Of a stretch of DNA of 64,000 nt, positions 37,084 to 46,168 are shown one piece after another; positions within the stretch are counted from its first letter, which is position 1, and the number at the start of each line of letters is the position of its first letter. Under the pieces are notes generated by a model, which had not been told where the DNA came from, searched no databases, and worked only from the letters and a program-made list of their open reading frames with translations. The DNA lies in NCBI RefSeq assembly GCF_013365535.1, contig NZ_CP053590.1, positions 1,540,501 through 1,604,500 of the forward strand. The letters run 5' to 3'. The DNA comes from Aquimarina sp. TRL1 (GTDB lineage: Bacteria > Bacteroidota > Bacteroidia > Flavobacteriales > Flavobacteriaceae). A program made the position numbers and the translations under genes.

Positions 37084-37467
37084 ATGGCAGGAGACATAAA
37101 AGCAAGGTACAGTGATTCAGATCTGGCAATGTTTAAGGAAATCATTCTCGAAAAAATGGAAAAAGCCAAAAAAGATCTGGAATTACTACAAAGCTCATAC
37201 AAAAATGATGGTAACAACGGAACAGATGATACCTCACCTACTTTCAAAGCCTTTGAAGAAGGAAGTGAGACAATGTCTAAAGAAGCGAATACGCAGTTAG
37301 CAATCCGTCAGGAAAAATTTGTACGAGATTTAAAAAACGCCTTATTACGAATCGAAAACAAAACGTATGGTGTCTGTAGAGTAACTGGAAAATTAATTAA
37401 TCCAGAACGTCTGAAGTTAGTTCCTCATGCCACACTAAGCATTGAGGCAAAAAATATGCAGAAGTAA
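37084..37467 (+). CDS. DksA/TraR-family protein lacking the zinc-finger cysteines
   Basis: The 127-residue protein shows the DksA layout: a coiled coil (about 10-40 and 70-95) and the C-terminal YGVCRVTGKLINPERLKLVPHATLSIEAK. DksA-type proteins bind RNA polymerase in the secondary channel and work with ppGpp. Only one Cys (Cys98) is left of the four that hold zinc in E. coli DksA, and at the coiled-coil tip an acidic DDTSPTFKAFEEG replaces DxxDxA. Bacteroidota commonly carry this form. It follows ileS by 4 bases and ends at a strong terminator. Confidence 0.85.
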   Translation: MAGDIKARYSDSDLAMFKEIILEKMEKAKKDLELLQSSYKNDGNNGTDDTSPTFKAFEEGSETMSKEANTQLAIRQEKFVRDLKNALLRIENKTYGVCRVTGKLINPERLKLVPHATLSIEAKNMQK

Positions 37468-37508
37468 GCTACCTCAGCGTAAAAACAGCTACTGAATAAT
37501 TTTTATAC

Positions 37509-37549
37509 AAAAGTGTTTTCTGATATGATTATTAGAAAACACTTTTTTA
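37509..37549 (+). terminator. Terminator of the ileS/dksA-like operon
   Basis: AAAAGTGTTTTCT (37509-37521) pairs with AGAAAACACTTTT (37534-37546) around a 12-base loop and is followed by T's. Confidence 0.9.
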
Positions 37550-37576
37550 TATCCCTTCCTTTTCTACTGTATACTT

Positions 37577-38194
37577 GTGAAACTACTGCTCTCCATCTTG
37601 TTATTGCTAAACTCTTCCTTACTTCTGGGACAATACAGGTCTGAAAAAGAGCAGGCTCTTAACGGTATTGACAGCATTGTATTCATCATGAATTACAGCC
37701 ACAGTATTCATATAGAAAATACGCAAGAAGTAAAAATGCACATCGAAACAATGGCAGACGGAGAGTATAAAAACAATGTATTATTACGAATCGAGCAAAA
37801 AAATAAAACGCTATACGTTACTGAGGTATTACAACCATTTCTCTCTATAGAAGATGACAAGTTAAGTGCTCATAAAATCTTTTCGTTAAAAACCCGCATC
37901 CGACTTCCATCACATCTTTATGTTACTACAAAATCAACAACAGCTACACTTGCTATAGAAGGCTCTTTTAAGCACCTATTCACTGAACTGAATAGTGGTT
38001 CCTGCATCCTTACATCTTTTGTAGGAGACGCTATTATTAATACTTATAGAGGAGACATTACCCTATACACTAAAAATGCAACGATCTCCTCCCGCTCTGT
38101 TACTGGGAATATCTCTTCAGAACCTATTTTTGGACAACATCAAATCCTGTTAAAATCCATAAGTGGCAATATAAATATTCACAAAATAAAATAA
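37577..38194 (+). CDS. Secreted DUF4097-like beta-rich protein
   Basis: The 205-residue protein starts at GTG 37577 (no upstream ATG in frame) with a signal peptide (LLLSILLLLNSSLLLGQ). The rest is a run of short strands (TLAIEGSFKHLFTELNSGSCILTSFVGDAIINTYRGDITLYTKNATISSRSVTGNISS), the pattern of DUF4097/pentapeptide-like adhesin folds. I know no function. It is followed 54 bases later by lspA, and in flavobacteria this position between dksA and lspA is often held by a similar protein. Confidence 0.6.
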   Translation: MKLLLSILLLLNSSLLLGQYRSEKEQALNGIDSIVFIMNYSHSIHIENTQEVKMHIETMADGEYKNNVLLRIEQKNKTLYVTEVLQPFLSIEDDKLSAHKIFSLKTRIRLPSHLYVTTKSTTATLAIEGSFKHLFTELNSGSCILTSFVGDAIINTYRGDITLYTKNATISSRSVTGNISSEPIFGQHQILLKSISGNINIHKIK

Positions 38195-38248
38195 AACACT
38201 ATTTTTGTTCGTCATCAAATTATTGACTTGTCTAAATCAAAAGTATAT

Positions 38249-38857
38249 ATGTCATTAAAGAAGTCTATTTTAGTTATAATTTTGGTTCTGTTAATAGATC
38301 AAATCTCCAAGATTTACATCAAAACTACTTTTACACTGCATGAAGAAGTAAAAGTTTTTGACTGGTTCAGAATTATTTTTGTAGAAAACAAAGGAATGGC
38401 ATGGGGAGTAGAGCTCCCTGGTAATTACGGGAAACTAATCCTGACATTATTCAGGCTTGTTGCTATTACAGGTATTGCCTATTGGTTATACGACTCTATT
38501 CGCAAAAATAGTGCTCCAATCCTTACCTTTTGTATTGCATTGATTTTTGCCGGTGCTTTTGGAAATATTGTAGACTCTCTTTTTTACGGTTTATTATTCA
38601 ATGAAAGTACTGCTGTACAAGTTGCACAGTTCCTTCCTGAAGGTGGAGGGTATGAAACTCTTTTCTATGGGAAGGTTGTCGACATGATCCAGTTTCCATT
38701 GTACAATGACATCCTGCCTGAATGGATCCCATTTATAGGAGGCACTCACTTTTCCTTTTTTGACCCTGTATTTAATATTGCTGATTCAGCTATTAGCATT
38801 GGTGTTTTTCTTCTCATTATCTTCAACAAAAAGGCATTCCCTAAAAAAGAGGCATAA
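38249..38857 (+). CDS. lspA: Lipoprotein signal peptidase (signal peptidase II)
   Basis: The 202-residue inner-membrane aspartyl protease removes signal peptides from lipoproteins after lipid modification. Four membrane segments are seen; the catalytic Asp residues are in GNIVDSLFYG (about 113) and FNIADSAISIG (about 178). The family motif DQISKIYIK at the N terminus is present. I place the start at ATG 38249 (MSLKKSI); the frame can be extended to a TTG at 38228 with seven residues that do not look conserved. The window holds many lipoproteins that depend on it. Confidence 0.92.
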   Translation: MSLKKSILVIILVLLIDQISKIYIKTTFTLHEEVKVFDWFRIIFVENKGMAWGVELPGNYGKLILTLFRLVAITGIAYWLYDSIRKNSAPILTFCIALIFAGAFGNIVDSLFYGLLFNESTAVQVAQFLPEGGGYETLFYGKVVDMIQFPLYNDILPEWIPFIGGTHFSFFDPVFNIADSAISIGVFLLIIFNKKAFPKKEA

Positions 38858-38890
38858 TAAGTTTACACTGCTACCGAAAGATCATAGTTC

Positions 38891-39460
38891 TTATTTTTCG
38901 AACTGATATATTTTTTCCGGAGTAACACAATAATCCAAGCGGATATCTGTAGGCAATACTCCTTCTATTATTTCTTCAGCAGGAAACACAGACAATCCTA
39001 TCTTTATTGTTTCGGAGTTACAACTTGCTAAAAACCGATCATAGAACCCTTTGCCATAACCAATTCGATTTCCTTGTTCATCAAATACTAATAGTGGTAC
39101 AAATACTACTTCTAATTGTCTTTCATCCATTTTGATTCCATCTACCGGCTCGGGTATGCCCCATTTATTGACTTTCATCACAGTATTATCAGTGAGTAAG
39201 ATATGGGAAAGGGTATATAGCTCAAAATCGCTTTTTGAAATGACCACGTTCTTATCCTTACCCTGTAAAATATGGAGAATAAATTCCGTGTTGATTTCTT
39301 TCTGTTTTTTAATAGATAAAAAAAGATGATAGGTCGATAATTGCCAGATGGGTAATTGCAATAATCTGTTGGCAATTTCCATACTCATCTCTTCCAATTC
39401 TTCTTCATCTATAGCTGCTCTAAGTAATTTATATTTAACTCGTAATTCTTGTTTCGTCAT
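38891..39460 (-). CDS. 5-formyltetrahydrofolate cyclo-ligase
   Basis: The 189-residue enzyme converts 5-formyl-THF to 5,10-methenyl-THF with ATP. The family motifs KxEIRxKYxxLR-like MTKQELRVKYKLLRAAI, FVPLLVFDEQGNRIGYGKGFYDRFL (nucleotide and folate binding) and EEIIEGVLPTDIRLDYCVTPE are present. It overlaps the M14-type gene upstream by 26 bases, so it is translationally coupled to a three-gene operon with RimK. This link between folate recycling and RimK is unexplained and may only reflect operon packing. Confidence 0.93.
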   Translation of the reverse strand: MTKQELRVKYKLLRAAIDEEELEEMSMEIANRLLQLPIWQLSTYHLFLSIKKQKEINTEFILHILQGKDKNVVISKSDFELYTLSHILLTDNTVMKVNKWGIPEPVDGIKMDERQLEVVFVPLLVFDEQGNRIGYGKGFYDRFLASCNSETIKIGLSVFPAEEIIEGVLPTDIRLDYCVTPEKIYQFEK

Positions 39461-40436
39461 TTTTACTTTCTAAAAGTTCTGTGGTTATATGAAGAATCGC
39501 ATCTCCTTTATATACTATTGGAGCTTCATTCACATTAATAATATACCCTTCATTAGGGGCTTTTACTTCATATCTCTTTTTTCCATACGGATCTGTAATT
39601 GTTGCCAATACCTCATCTTTTACCACTTTTTTTCCATAAGGAATTTTCACATGTAAAAGTCCACTATATTTTGCTCTCACCCAGGTACTCTTCTTTATTA
39701 CAATTGTCTCTCTTCTTATTTCTGATATTTTAAAATTCGTATCCAGCATCCCTAAGTAATCCAATACCCTAATCGTACCATACACTCCTTCTCTGGCAAT
39801 ATCCTTATTACTGCTCATTGATTTTCCTCCTTCAAACAACAAAATATCTTTCCCCATCTTTGTACAGGTGTTCCGATAAGAACCTTTAAGATTTTTAGAC
39901 AATAAGGTAAAGGGAGCATTAAACACTTTAGATAAAGCGATTAGCTGATCATCTCCTGGCGCCACACGTATATGGGGTGCATTAAAACGGCTTCCTCCTC
40001 CTGTGTGGAAATCCAGACAGATATCCGCAACCGGGAGAATCTCATTTACAAACTGATAGGCAAACCTACTCGCTAAAGAACCATTTTTCTTTCCTGGAAA
40101 TATTCTATTAAGATCTCTTCCATCCGGAAAGAATCGATTCATATTCAAAAAACCAAATACATTTAATACGGGAACACAAATGATCGTCCCTTTTTTTGGT
40201 TTATTTATTTTTTTGGCTATTACCTGTCGCACAACTTCAACCCCATTAATCTCATCTCCATGAATCCCTCCTGTTATCAAAACTGTGGGACCTGGATTTT
40301 TTGATCGTTCTATGATAATCGGAATTTCGACCTTTGTAGAGGTAAACAGATTCGCAATATTAAAATTAATAGTTTTACTAACCCCTAATTTTATTTGCTC
40401 ACCTAAGATATTAAGAACATCTTCTTCTTTATTCAT
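39435..40436 (-). CDS. M14-family succinylglutamate desuccinylase/aspartoacylase-like protein
   Basis: The 333-residue enzyme has zinc-binding motifs of the M14 aspartoacylase family: GGIHGDEINGVEVVRQ (His, Glu about 55-66), DFHTGGG (His about 137) and a conserved NRIFPGKKNGS. The C-terminal 100 residues form a beta-strand-rich biotinyl-lipoyl-like domain (STWVRAKYSGLLHVKIPYGKKVVKDEVLATITDPYG). It lies 5 bases after rimK. In other genomes M14 enzymes next to RimK could remove amino-acid tags added by RimK; that is inferred. Confidence 0.82.
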   Translation of the reverse strand: MNKEEDVLNILGEQIKLGVSKTINFNIANLFTSTKVEIPIIIERSKNPGPTVLITGGIHGDEINGVEVVRQVIAKKINKPKKGTIICVPVLNVFGFLNMNRFFPDGRDLNRIFPGKKNGSLASRFAYQFVNEILPVADICLDFHTGGGSRFNAPHIRVAPGDDQLIALSKVFNAPFTLLSKNLKGSYRNTCTKMGKDILLFEGGKSMSSNKDIAREGVYGTIRVLDYLGMLDTNFKISEIRRETIVIKKSTWVRAKYSGLLHVKIPYGKKVVKDEVLATITDPYGKKRYEVKAPNEGYIINVNEAPIVYKGDAILHITTELLESKNDETRITS

Positions 40437-40441
40437 ATGAT

Positions 40442-41314
40442 TTATACGCTTCGTTCTATATAACGAATTATTGTTTTTGCTATATCCTTCCCTGTGGCTC
40501 TTTCTATTCCTTCTAAGCCAGGAGAAGAATTTACCTCTAAGATAAGAGGCCCTCTTTCACTTTGTAACATATCTACTCCAGCAACTCCTAATTTCATAGC
40601 CTTAGCTGCTTTAATCGCCATTACCTCTTCTTCATCTGTTAATTCAATTACAGAAGCTGTTCCTCCTCTGTGTAGATTGGATCGAAACTCTCCTTCTTTC
40701 CCCTGTCGTTTCATTGCTCCTACCACCTGACCATCGACAACAAAAGCACGGATATCTGCGCCTTTTGCTTCTTTGATATACTCTTGCACAATCACACGTG
40801 CCTGCAATCCATTGAATGCTTCAATTACGGATTCTGCTGCATTTTTTGTCTCTGCAAGCACTACTCCTAACCCCTGAGTTCCTTCTAGTAACTTAATAAT
40901 CAATGGAGCTCCTCCTACATGTGCAATCACCCCATCAATATCCCTGGAATAGTTGGTAAATACCGTTTTAGGAAGTCCCAGTCCTGCTTTAGACAGTATC
41001 TGCAAACTTCTTAATTTATCCCGGGAACGGATCAGCGCTTGAGATTCTACAGTTGTAAATACATTCATCATTTCGAATTGTCGCACTACCGCTGTTCCAT
41101 AATAGGTTATAGAAGAACCTATTCTGGGAATGATCGCATCTACATGATCTAGTTTTTTACCTCTGTAATAGATCTCCGGCTTTTTTTTCTCCATTACCAA
41201 ATCACAATTCAGCGGATCAATTACCTGAACATTGTGCTTTCGTTTTATCGCCGCCTGCACTAATACATCCGTAGAGTATAAACTCGCATTTCGCGATAGA
41301 ATTTTAATATTCAT
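40442..41314 (-). CDS. rimK: RimK-type ATP-grasp amino-acid ligase
   Basis: The 290-residue ATP-grasp enzyme adds glutamate residues to a substrate, classically the C terminus of ribosomal protein S6. ATP-grasp features: [42 protein letters not shown] (P-loop-like), [28 protein letters not shown] and the metal site [15 protein letters not shown]. Length and N-terminal domain ([18 protein letters not shown]) fit RimK. It overlaps the retropepsin-like gene upstream by 11 bases and precedes an M14-type gene. The target here could be S6 or something else; the three-gene context points to a reversible tagging system. Confidence 0.93.
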   Translation of the reverse strand: MNIKILSRNASLYSTDVLVQAAIKRKHNVQVIDPLNCDLVMEKKKPEIYYRGKKLDHVDAIIPRIGSSITYYGTAVVRQFEMMNVFTTVESQALIRSRDKLRSLQILSKAGLGLPKTVFTNYSRDIDGVIAHVGGAPLIIKLLEGTQGLGVVLAETKNAAESVIEAFNGLQARVIVQEYIKEAKGADIRAFVVDGQVVGAMKRQGKEGEFRSNLHRGGTASVIELTDEEEVMAIKAAKAMKLGVAGVDMLQSERGPLILEVNSSPGLEGIERATGKDIAKTIIRYIERSV

Positions 41315-41747
41315 TCGTACAGAAATTATATGATTGATCCTCTAATGCTGTATCAACAATATACTTACCACTGAGAAATTTACGCCCTAATAAAACCGGA
41401 AAACGCATATCTCTGCGCGAAGATAATGTGAGTGTTATTGGATTAACCTTTTTAAATAAACATATTTTTGTTTTTACCACATAGCGTTCTTCTATTTCGC
41501 CATTACTGCTCTTGACAGCGGTAATATCATAATTTTTAAAAACAAATTGCTTCCCGTTATACTCCGGATAACTCTGATCCAAAAAACAACACTGAAGCTC
41601 TTTCTTCTTTTCTTTTATGTGTAAACAATGAATAGAAGAGGTGTATGCTCCGGTATCAATCTTTATATCAATACCGTACAATTCCAACAGCGGAAAATCT
41701 GCTTTATCTGTTCTTCCTATTATAATTTTTTTATTCTCCAAAAACAT
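41304..41747 (-). CDS. RimB-like retropepsin-fold protease (former ATP-dependent zinc protease, DUF785)
   Basis: The 147-residue protein carries the aspartic-protease signature D31-T-G-A-Y-T-S-S, with flanking [15 protein letters not shown] and the later [17 protein letters not shown], the family's core. The N-terminal part [29 protein letters not shown] is typical of this family, once named ATP-dependent zinc protease but now seen as retropepsin-like. It is the first gene of an operon with rimK and the M14 gene. It may process RimK or the tagged substrate; the role is unproven. Confidence 0.82.
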   Translation of the reverse strand: MFLENKKIIIGRTDKADFPLLELYGIDIKIDTGAYTSSIHCLHIKEKKKELQCCFLDQSYPEYNGKQFVFKNYDITAVKSSNGEIEERYVVKTKICLFKKVNPITLTLSSRRDMRFPVLLGRKFLSGKYIVDTALEDQSYNFCTNEY

Positions 41748-41903
41748 TCAAATTATAAATTACTAAAATAAAAAAAAACACAACGCTTCAAACACCTTAT
41801 TTCGCTTGCTTCCCGCTTAATTAGATATTCGTATCTTTTTATTCAAAAAACAAGTATTCATAACTACAAAATAACGTCAAAACATTATTTTTACCCTAGA
41901 AAT

Positions 41904-43703
41904 ATGGATACACCTTCTTTAGACATACAAATTAAAACATTACCCTCTAGTCCCGGAGTATATCAATATTATGATAAGGACAACAAACTCCTATATATTG
42001 GTAAAGCAAAAAACCTAAAGAAAAGGGTATCTTCTTATTTCACTAAACACCATGATAGCTACAGAATCAATGTACTGGTCAAAAAGATTAACACCATAAA
42101 ACACATAGTAGTCGAAACAGAAACAGATGCCTTACTACTAGAAAATAATCTTATAAAAAAACACCAACCTCGATTCAATGTCATGTTGAAAGATGACAAA
42201 ACCTACCCATGGATTTGCATCAAAAAAGAACGATTCCCAAGAGTATTCCTAACCAGAAATCTCATAAAGGATGGCTCTGAATATTTTGGTCCTTATACCA
42301 GCGTAAAAACTGTTCACACTTTATTAGAATTGATAAAAGGATTATACCCTATAAGGACCTGCAATTACGATTTATCACCTCATAAAATTCAAAATGGTAA
42401 ATATAAAGTTTGCCTGGAGTATCATTTGGGGAACTGCTTAGGCCCCTGCGAGGATATGCAAAGTGAAGAAGCCTATATCAATAACATAGAAGCGATTCGA
42501 CAGATTATCAAAGGAAACTTCAAAGAATCCTTACATCAGTTTTGGAAACAAATGATGCTTCACTCCGAAAATATGGAGTTCGAAGAAGCTCAGCAAATCA
42601 AAGAGAAAATAGACGTTCTAAAAAATTACCAGGCACGTTCTACCATTGTCAATCCAAAAATTAATAATGTAGATGTGTTCTCTATCATATCCGATGAATC
42701 TTATGGGTATGTCAATTTTCTCCAACTCTCACATGGTTCAATTATCAGATCTCATACCATGGAGATAAAGAAAAAGCTCAGTGAAAGCGATAAAGAGCTT
42801 CTGGAGCTTTCTATTATTGAAATCAGACAGCGGTTTAACTCCAGGTCCAAAGAGATTTTTTCATCCATTAAGGTCAATGTAGGGGATACCATAAAAGTAA
42901 CTGTTCCTCAACTAGGTGATAAAAAGAAAATAGTAGACCTCTCTGTTAGAAATGCAAAATATTACCGTCAAGAACGTTTTAAACAAATAAAAATAACGGA
43001 TCCTGATCGACATGTAAATCGATTATTAGCACAGATCAAAAAGGATTTACGACTTCCGGTTACTCCTACACACATAGAATGCTTTGACAACTCGAATATA
43101 CAAGGAACAAACCCAGTAGCTGCCTGCGTGGTTTTTAAAAATGCTAAGCCTAGTAAAAAAGACTATCGAAAATTCAATATAAAAACCGTGGAAGGCCCTA
43201 ATGATTTTGCTTCTATGGAAGAGGTTGTATATCGCAGATACAAAAGATTACTGGATGAAGAACAGCCCTTGCCTCAGTTAATCATTGTAGACGGAGGAAA
43301 AGGACAACTTTCTTCTGGACTAAAAGCTTTAGAAACATTAGGTCTTCGAGGAAAAATTACCATTATCGGAATTGCCAAGCGCCTGGAAGAAATCTATTAT
43401 CCAGGAGATTCTATTCCGTTATATCTGGATAAAAAATCAGAAAGCCTTAAAGTAATCCAACACTTGAGGAATGAGGCCCATCGTTTTGGAATTACTTTCC
43501 ATAGACAAAAAAGAAGTAAAGCTGCTCTTAACACTGAATTAGAAAACATTCCCGGCATCGGAGAAAAAACAGTCGTGGAACTACTGAAACATTTTAGGTC
43601 ATTAGCCGTCATTAAAAAAGCATCTAAAGAAGAACTTTCCGAAGTAATCGGAAATTCCAAAGCCCTAAAAGTTTATAATTATTATCTTTCAAAAAAAGAA
43701 TAA
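41904..43703 (+). CDS. uvrC: Excinuclease ABC subunit C
   Basis: The 599-residue endonuclease makes both incisions around bulky DNA lesions in nucleotide excision repair. It has an N-terminal GIY-YIG nuclease (PGVYQYYDKDNKLLYIGKAKNL), a UVR domain near 205-240 (EEAQQIKEKIDVLKNY), an RNase-H-like endonuclease domain (HIECFDNSNIQGTNPVAACVVF, IIVDGGKGQL) and a C-terminal helix-hairpin-helix (LENIPGIGEKTVVELLKHF). The length is normal. A weak box TATTTTTA (41886-41893) sits before the ATG. It reads away from the RimK operon and is followed 9 bases later by the patatin gene. Confidence 0.97.
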   Translation: MDTPSLDIQIKTLPSSPGVYQYYDKDNKLLYIGKAKNLKKRVSSYFTKHHDSYRINVLVKKINTIKHIVVETETDALLLENNLIKKHQPRFNVMLKDDKTYPWICIKKERFPRVFLTRNLIKDGSEYFGPYTSVKTVHTLLELIKGLYPIRTCNYDLSPHKIQNGKYKVCLEYHLGNCLGPCEDMQSEEAYINNIEAIRQIIKGNFKESLHQFWKQMMLHSENMEFEEAQQIKEKIDVLKNYQARSTIVNPKINNVDVFSIISDESYGYVNFLQLSHGSIIRSHTMEIKKKLSESDKELLELSIIEIRQRFNSRSKEIFSSIKVNVGDTIKVTVPQLGDKKKIVDLSVRNAKYYRQERFKQIKITDPDRHVNRLLAQIKKDLRLPVTPTHIECFDNSNIQGTNPVAACVVFKNAKPSKKDYRKFNIKTVEGPNDFASMEEVVYRRYKRLLDEEQPLPQLIIVDGGKGQLSSGLKALETLGLRGKITIIGIAKRLEEIYYPGDSIPLYLDKKSESLKVIQHLRNEAHRFGITFHRQKRSKAALNTELENIPGIGEKTVVELLKHFRSLAVIKKASKEELSEVIGNSKALKVYNYYLSKKE

Positions 43704-43712
43704 ACCGTACTA

Positions 43713-46004
43713 ATGTCACTACTAAAAACAACACTATCAGCACTTATTTGGATTGTTCTACTAGTAGTCCCTTTTTTAAGCTTCTCACAAGAAGATCTCT
43801 CATTAAACATACCCAATGACAGTACTCAGACAGAAAACGATCTAAAAGTCGGTGTTGTCCTCAGTGGAGGGGGAGCAAAAGGACTAGCTCATATTGGTGC
43901 TTTAAAAATCATAGAAGACGCTGGTATACGAATCGACTACATAGGAGGCACCAGTATGGGAGCTATTGTCGGCTCTCTATACGCTGCAGGGTATAATGCC
44001 AAAGAACTCGATTCTATTTTTCGATCTGTGGATTTTGATATGCTGATTCAGGATAATATTCCCCGGGAAGCCAAAACTTTTTATGAAAAAGAAGATGCCG
44101 AAAAATACGCAATTTCTCTTCCTTTTGATCGGTTTAAAATTGGTCTCCCAAAAAGTTTATCTAAAGGACAAAACTTATACAATCAATTTGCACAACTTAC
44201 TTCTCACGTTAGTCATATTACAGATTTTGACAAACTCCCGGTTCCTTTTTTCTGTATGGCTGCTAATTTAGAAACGGGAGAACAAGTGCTTTTGGATAAA
44301 GGATACCTCCCTGACGCCGTTTCTGCTAGTGGAGCACTTCCCTCTGTTTACGACCCTGTAGAATTAAATGGTATCCTGATGACAGATGGAGGGGTTGCGA
44401 ATAATTATCCCATAAAAGAAATTAAGAAAAAAGGAGCTCAAGTTGTTATTGGAGTAGATGTGCAAGACAGCCTCATGTCCAGAAAAAACCTTAACTCTGT
44501 AGCCAATATCATGCTGCAAATCAGCAACTTCAGAACCATCAAAGATATGAAAGGCAAAGTATCTTCTACTGATATATACATTAAGCCCGATGTACAACAA
44601 TTCTCTATTTTATCTTTTGATCAGCGCGATGCTATTATCGCCAATGGAGAAAAAGCTGCATTGCGAAAATTAGAGCAACTAAAACAAATAAAACAACAAC
44701 AACGTCGCAAAAAAAAGCCTAGCATAAGCATTCCCAAAGGAACCGATTCCCTGAGAATAGAAAACTTAGCTATAACAGGGAATAAACAATATACCCGAGC
44801 TTATATAAAAGGAAAATTGAAATTAAAAACTCCCTCTACTACTACATTCAACAAACTTAATCAGGGGTTCAATAACCTATCTGCCACGGGGAATTTTGAC
44901 AGAATCAACCATAAACTGACAGACAACACCCTCTCTTTAGATCTAAAAGAAAGTGAAAACAAAATGCTGTTGCGCTTTGCTGTGCATTATGACAACCTAT
45001 ACAAAACTGCGGCTCTTATTAATGTAACCAGAAAAAAAATACTCTTCAATAATGATGTACTTTCTTTTGACCTGGCATTAGGAGACAATATTCGGTATAA
45101 TCTCGATTACTATATTGATAATGGTTTTTACTGGAGTGTAGGAATCAAACACCGTTTTAACACCTTAAAAAAAACGGTTCCTTTTGATTTTATTAAAGAA
45201 TATACTGATATATCAGGAATCGGGATCAACACCGTGGATATTGACTATACAGATTTCAATACTCAAGTATATGCAGAAACACTTCTTAATCAAAACCTCT
45301 CTTTGGGAATCGGAGGAGAGGCTAAACGACTTGTAATTGTATCCGAGACCATTGGAACTGACGAGAACCAACTCCCAAGAACCGTTTTTGACAATACAAA
45401 TTACTGGAGCTTGTTTAGTTATCTAAAATTAGACACGTACAACAATAAATACTTCCCTTCAAAAGGGCTCTTATTCGACTCAGATATCCATACATACCTA
45501 TTTGTCTCTGATGTAGACTTTTTATTCTTAAAGGATTTTAAACCCTATTCTATTTTAAAAAGCAAATTTGGGTATGCCACTCCTCTTTTTTCCAAACTCT
45601 CTATGAATGTGCAAGTAGAAGCAGGATCATTCATAGGAAGTACCGACATCTCTTCTCTTGATTTTGCTCTTGGAGGATTTGGTGCGCAGACAATTAATAA
45701 TCTTATTCCTTTATACGGATATGATTATATCTCTTTTACAACCAAAAGTTTCCTAAAGGGACTCCTAACATTAGATTATGAATTTGCTAAAAAAAATCAT
45801 TTGAATTTTTCTGTAAATGCTGCCAATGTAGGAGATAAAATATTCAGTAGTGCTAAAGAAGTCTTTTCTTTACCTATCGATTATTCTGGTTTTGCTATTG
45901 GATATGGGATAGACACCTTTGCCGGTCCCGTACAGGTAAAACATTCATATTCACCTGAATTAAAAGAAAGCCAATGGTATTTTAGTGTAGGTTTTTGGTT
46001 TTGA
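43713..46004 (+). CDS. Outer-membrane patatin-like phospholipase with beta-barrel (PlpD-like)
   Basis: The 763-residue protein has a signal peptide (LSFSQ), a patatin domain (about 45-330) with the oxyanion GGGAKG (52-57), catalytic Ser81 in GTSMG and Asp225 in DGG, then a POTRA-like segment (SLRIENLAITGNKQYTRAYIKGKL, about 345-420) and a C-terminal barrel (about 430-763) ending in SQWYFSVGFWF. The order matches the type Vd autotransporters (PlpD) and their Bacteroidota versions. It should sit in the outer membrane with lipase activity in the periplasm or outside. It starts 9 bases after uvrC. Confidence 0.88.
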   Translation: MSLLKTTLSALIWIVLLVVPFLSFSQEDLSLNIPNDSTQTENDLKVGVVLSGGGAKGLAHIGALKIIEDAGIRIDYIGGTSMGAIVGSLYAAGYNAKELDSIFRSVDFDMLIQDNIPREAKTFYEKEDAEKYAISLPFDRFKIGLPKSLSKGQNLYNQFAQLTSHVSHITDFDKLPVPFFCMAANLETGEQVLLDKGYLPDAVSASGALPSVYDPVELNGILMTDGGVANNYPIKEIKKKGAQVVIGVDVQDSLMSRKNLNSVANIMLQISNFRTIKDMKGKVSSTDIYIKPDVQQFSILSFDQRDAIIANGEKAALRKLEQLKQIKQQQRRKKKPSISIPKGTDSLRIENLAITGNKQYTRAYIKGKLKLKTPSTTTFNKLNQGFNNLSATGNFDRINHKLTDNTLSLDLKESENKMLLRFAVHYDNLYKTAALINVTRKKILFNNDVLSFDLALGDNIRYNLDYYIDNGFYWSVGIKHRFNTLKKTVPFDFIKEYTDISGIGINTVDIDYTDFNTQVYAETLLNQNLSLGIGGEAKRLVIVSETIGTDENQLPRTVFDNTNYWSLFSYLKLDTYNNKYFPSKGLLFDSDIHTYLFVSDVDFLFLKDFKPYSILKSKFGYATPLFSKLSMNVQVEAGSFIGSTDISSLDFALGGFGAQTINNLIPLYGYDYISFTTKSFLKGLLTLDYEFAKKNHLNFSVNAANVGDKIFSSAKEVFSLPIDYSGFAIGYGIDTFAGPVQVKHSYSPELKESQWYFSVGFWF

Positions 46005-46025
46005 GTATAGTTTGTAAAATATTTA

Positions 46026-46033
46026 TATATTTG
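46026..46033 (+). promoter_or_regulatory. -7 promoter box upstream of the hmgA leader ORF
   Basis: TATATTTG followed by TAACACC matches TAnnTTTG. TTTG at 46000-46003 could act as the -33 element with a 22-base spacer. The start codon of a 21-codon ORF is only 7 bases downstream, so transcription should begin next to it. Confidence 0.5.
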
Positions 46034-46040
46034 TAACACC

Positions 46041-46106
46041 ATGAAATCAAGTTGGCAAAATTTACTACTTCTACTGCACTACCTCATCAAAAGAAACCCT
46101 GAGTGA
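46041..46106 (+). CDS. Putative 21-residue leader peptide before hmgA
   Basis: An ATG-TGA frame of 22 codons opens 7 bases after the -7 box at 46026-46033. The peptide has a basic/polar start (MKSSWQN), a Leu5 stretch followed by HYLI, and an end KRNPE. It is amphipathic enough to be a small membrane or regulatory peptide, but the length is also compatible with chance. Downstream, before hmgA, TTGTTTTA (46111-46118) pairs with TAAAACAA (46130-46137). If real, it would be the leader of the hmgA/hppD transcript. I have no homologue to cite. Confidence 0.35.
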   Translation: MKSSWQNLLLLLHYLIKRNPE

Positions 46107-46168
46107 GGCATTGTTTTATTTCCTGTATTTAAAACAAATAGTTAGTTAAACTTGTAAACTTTTATATC

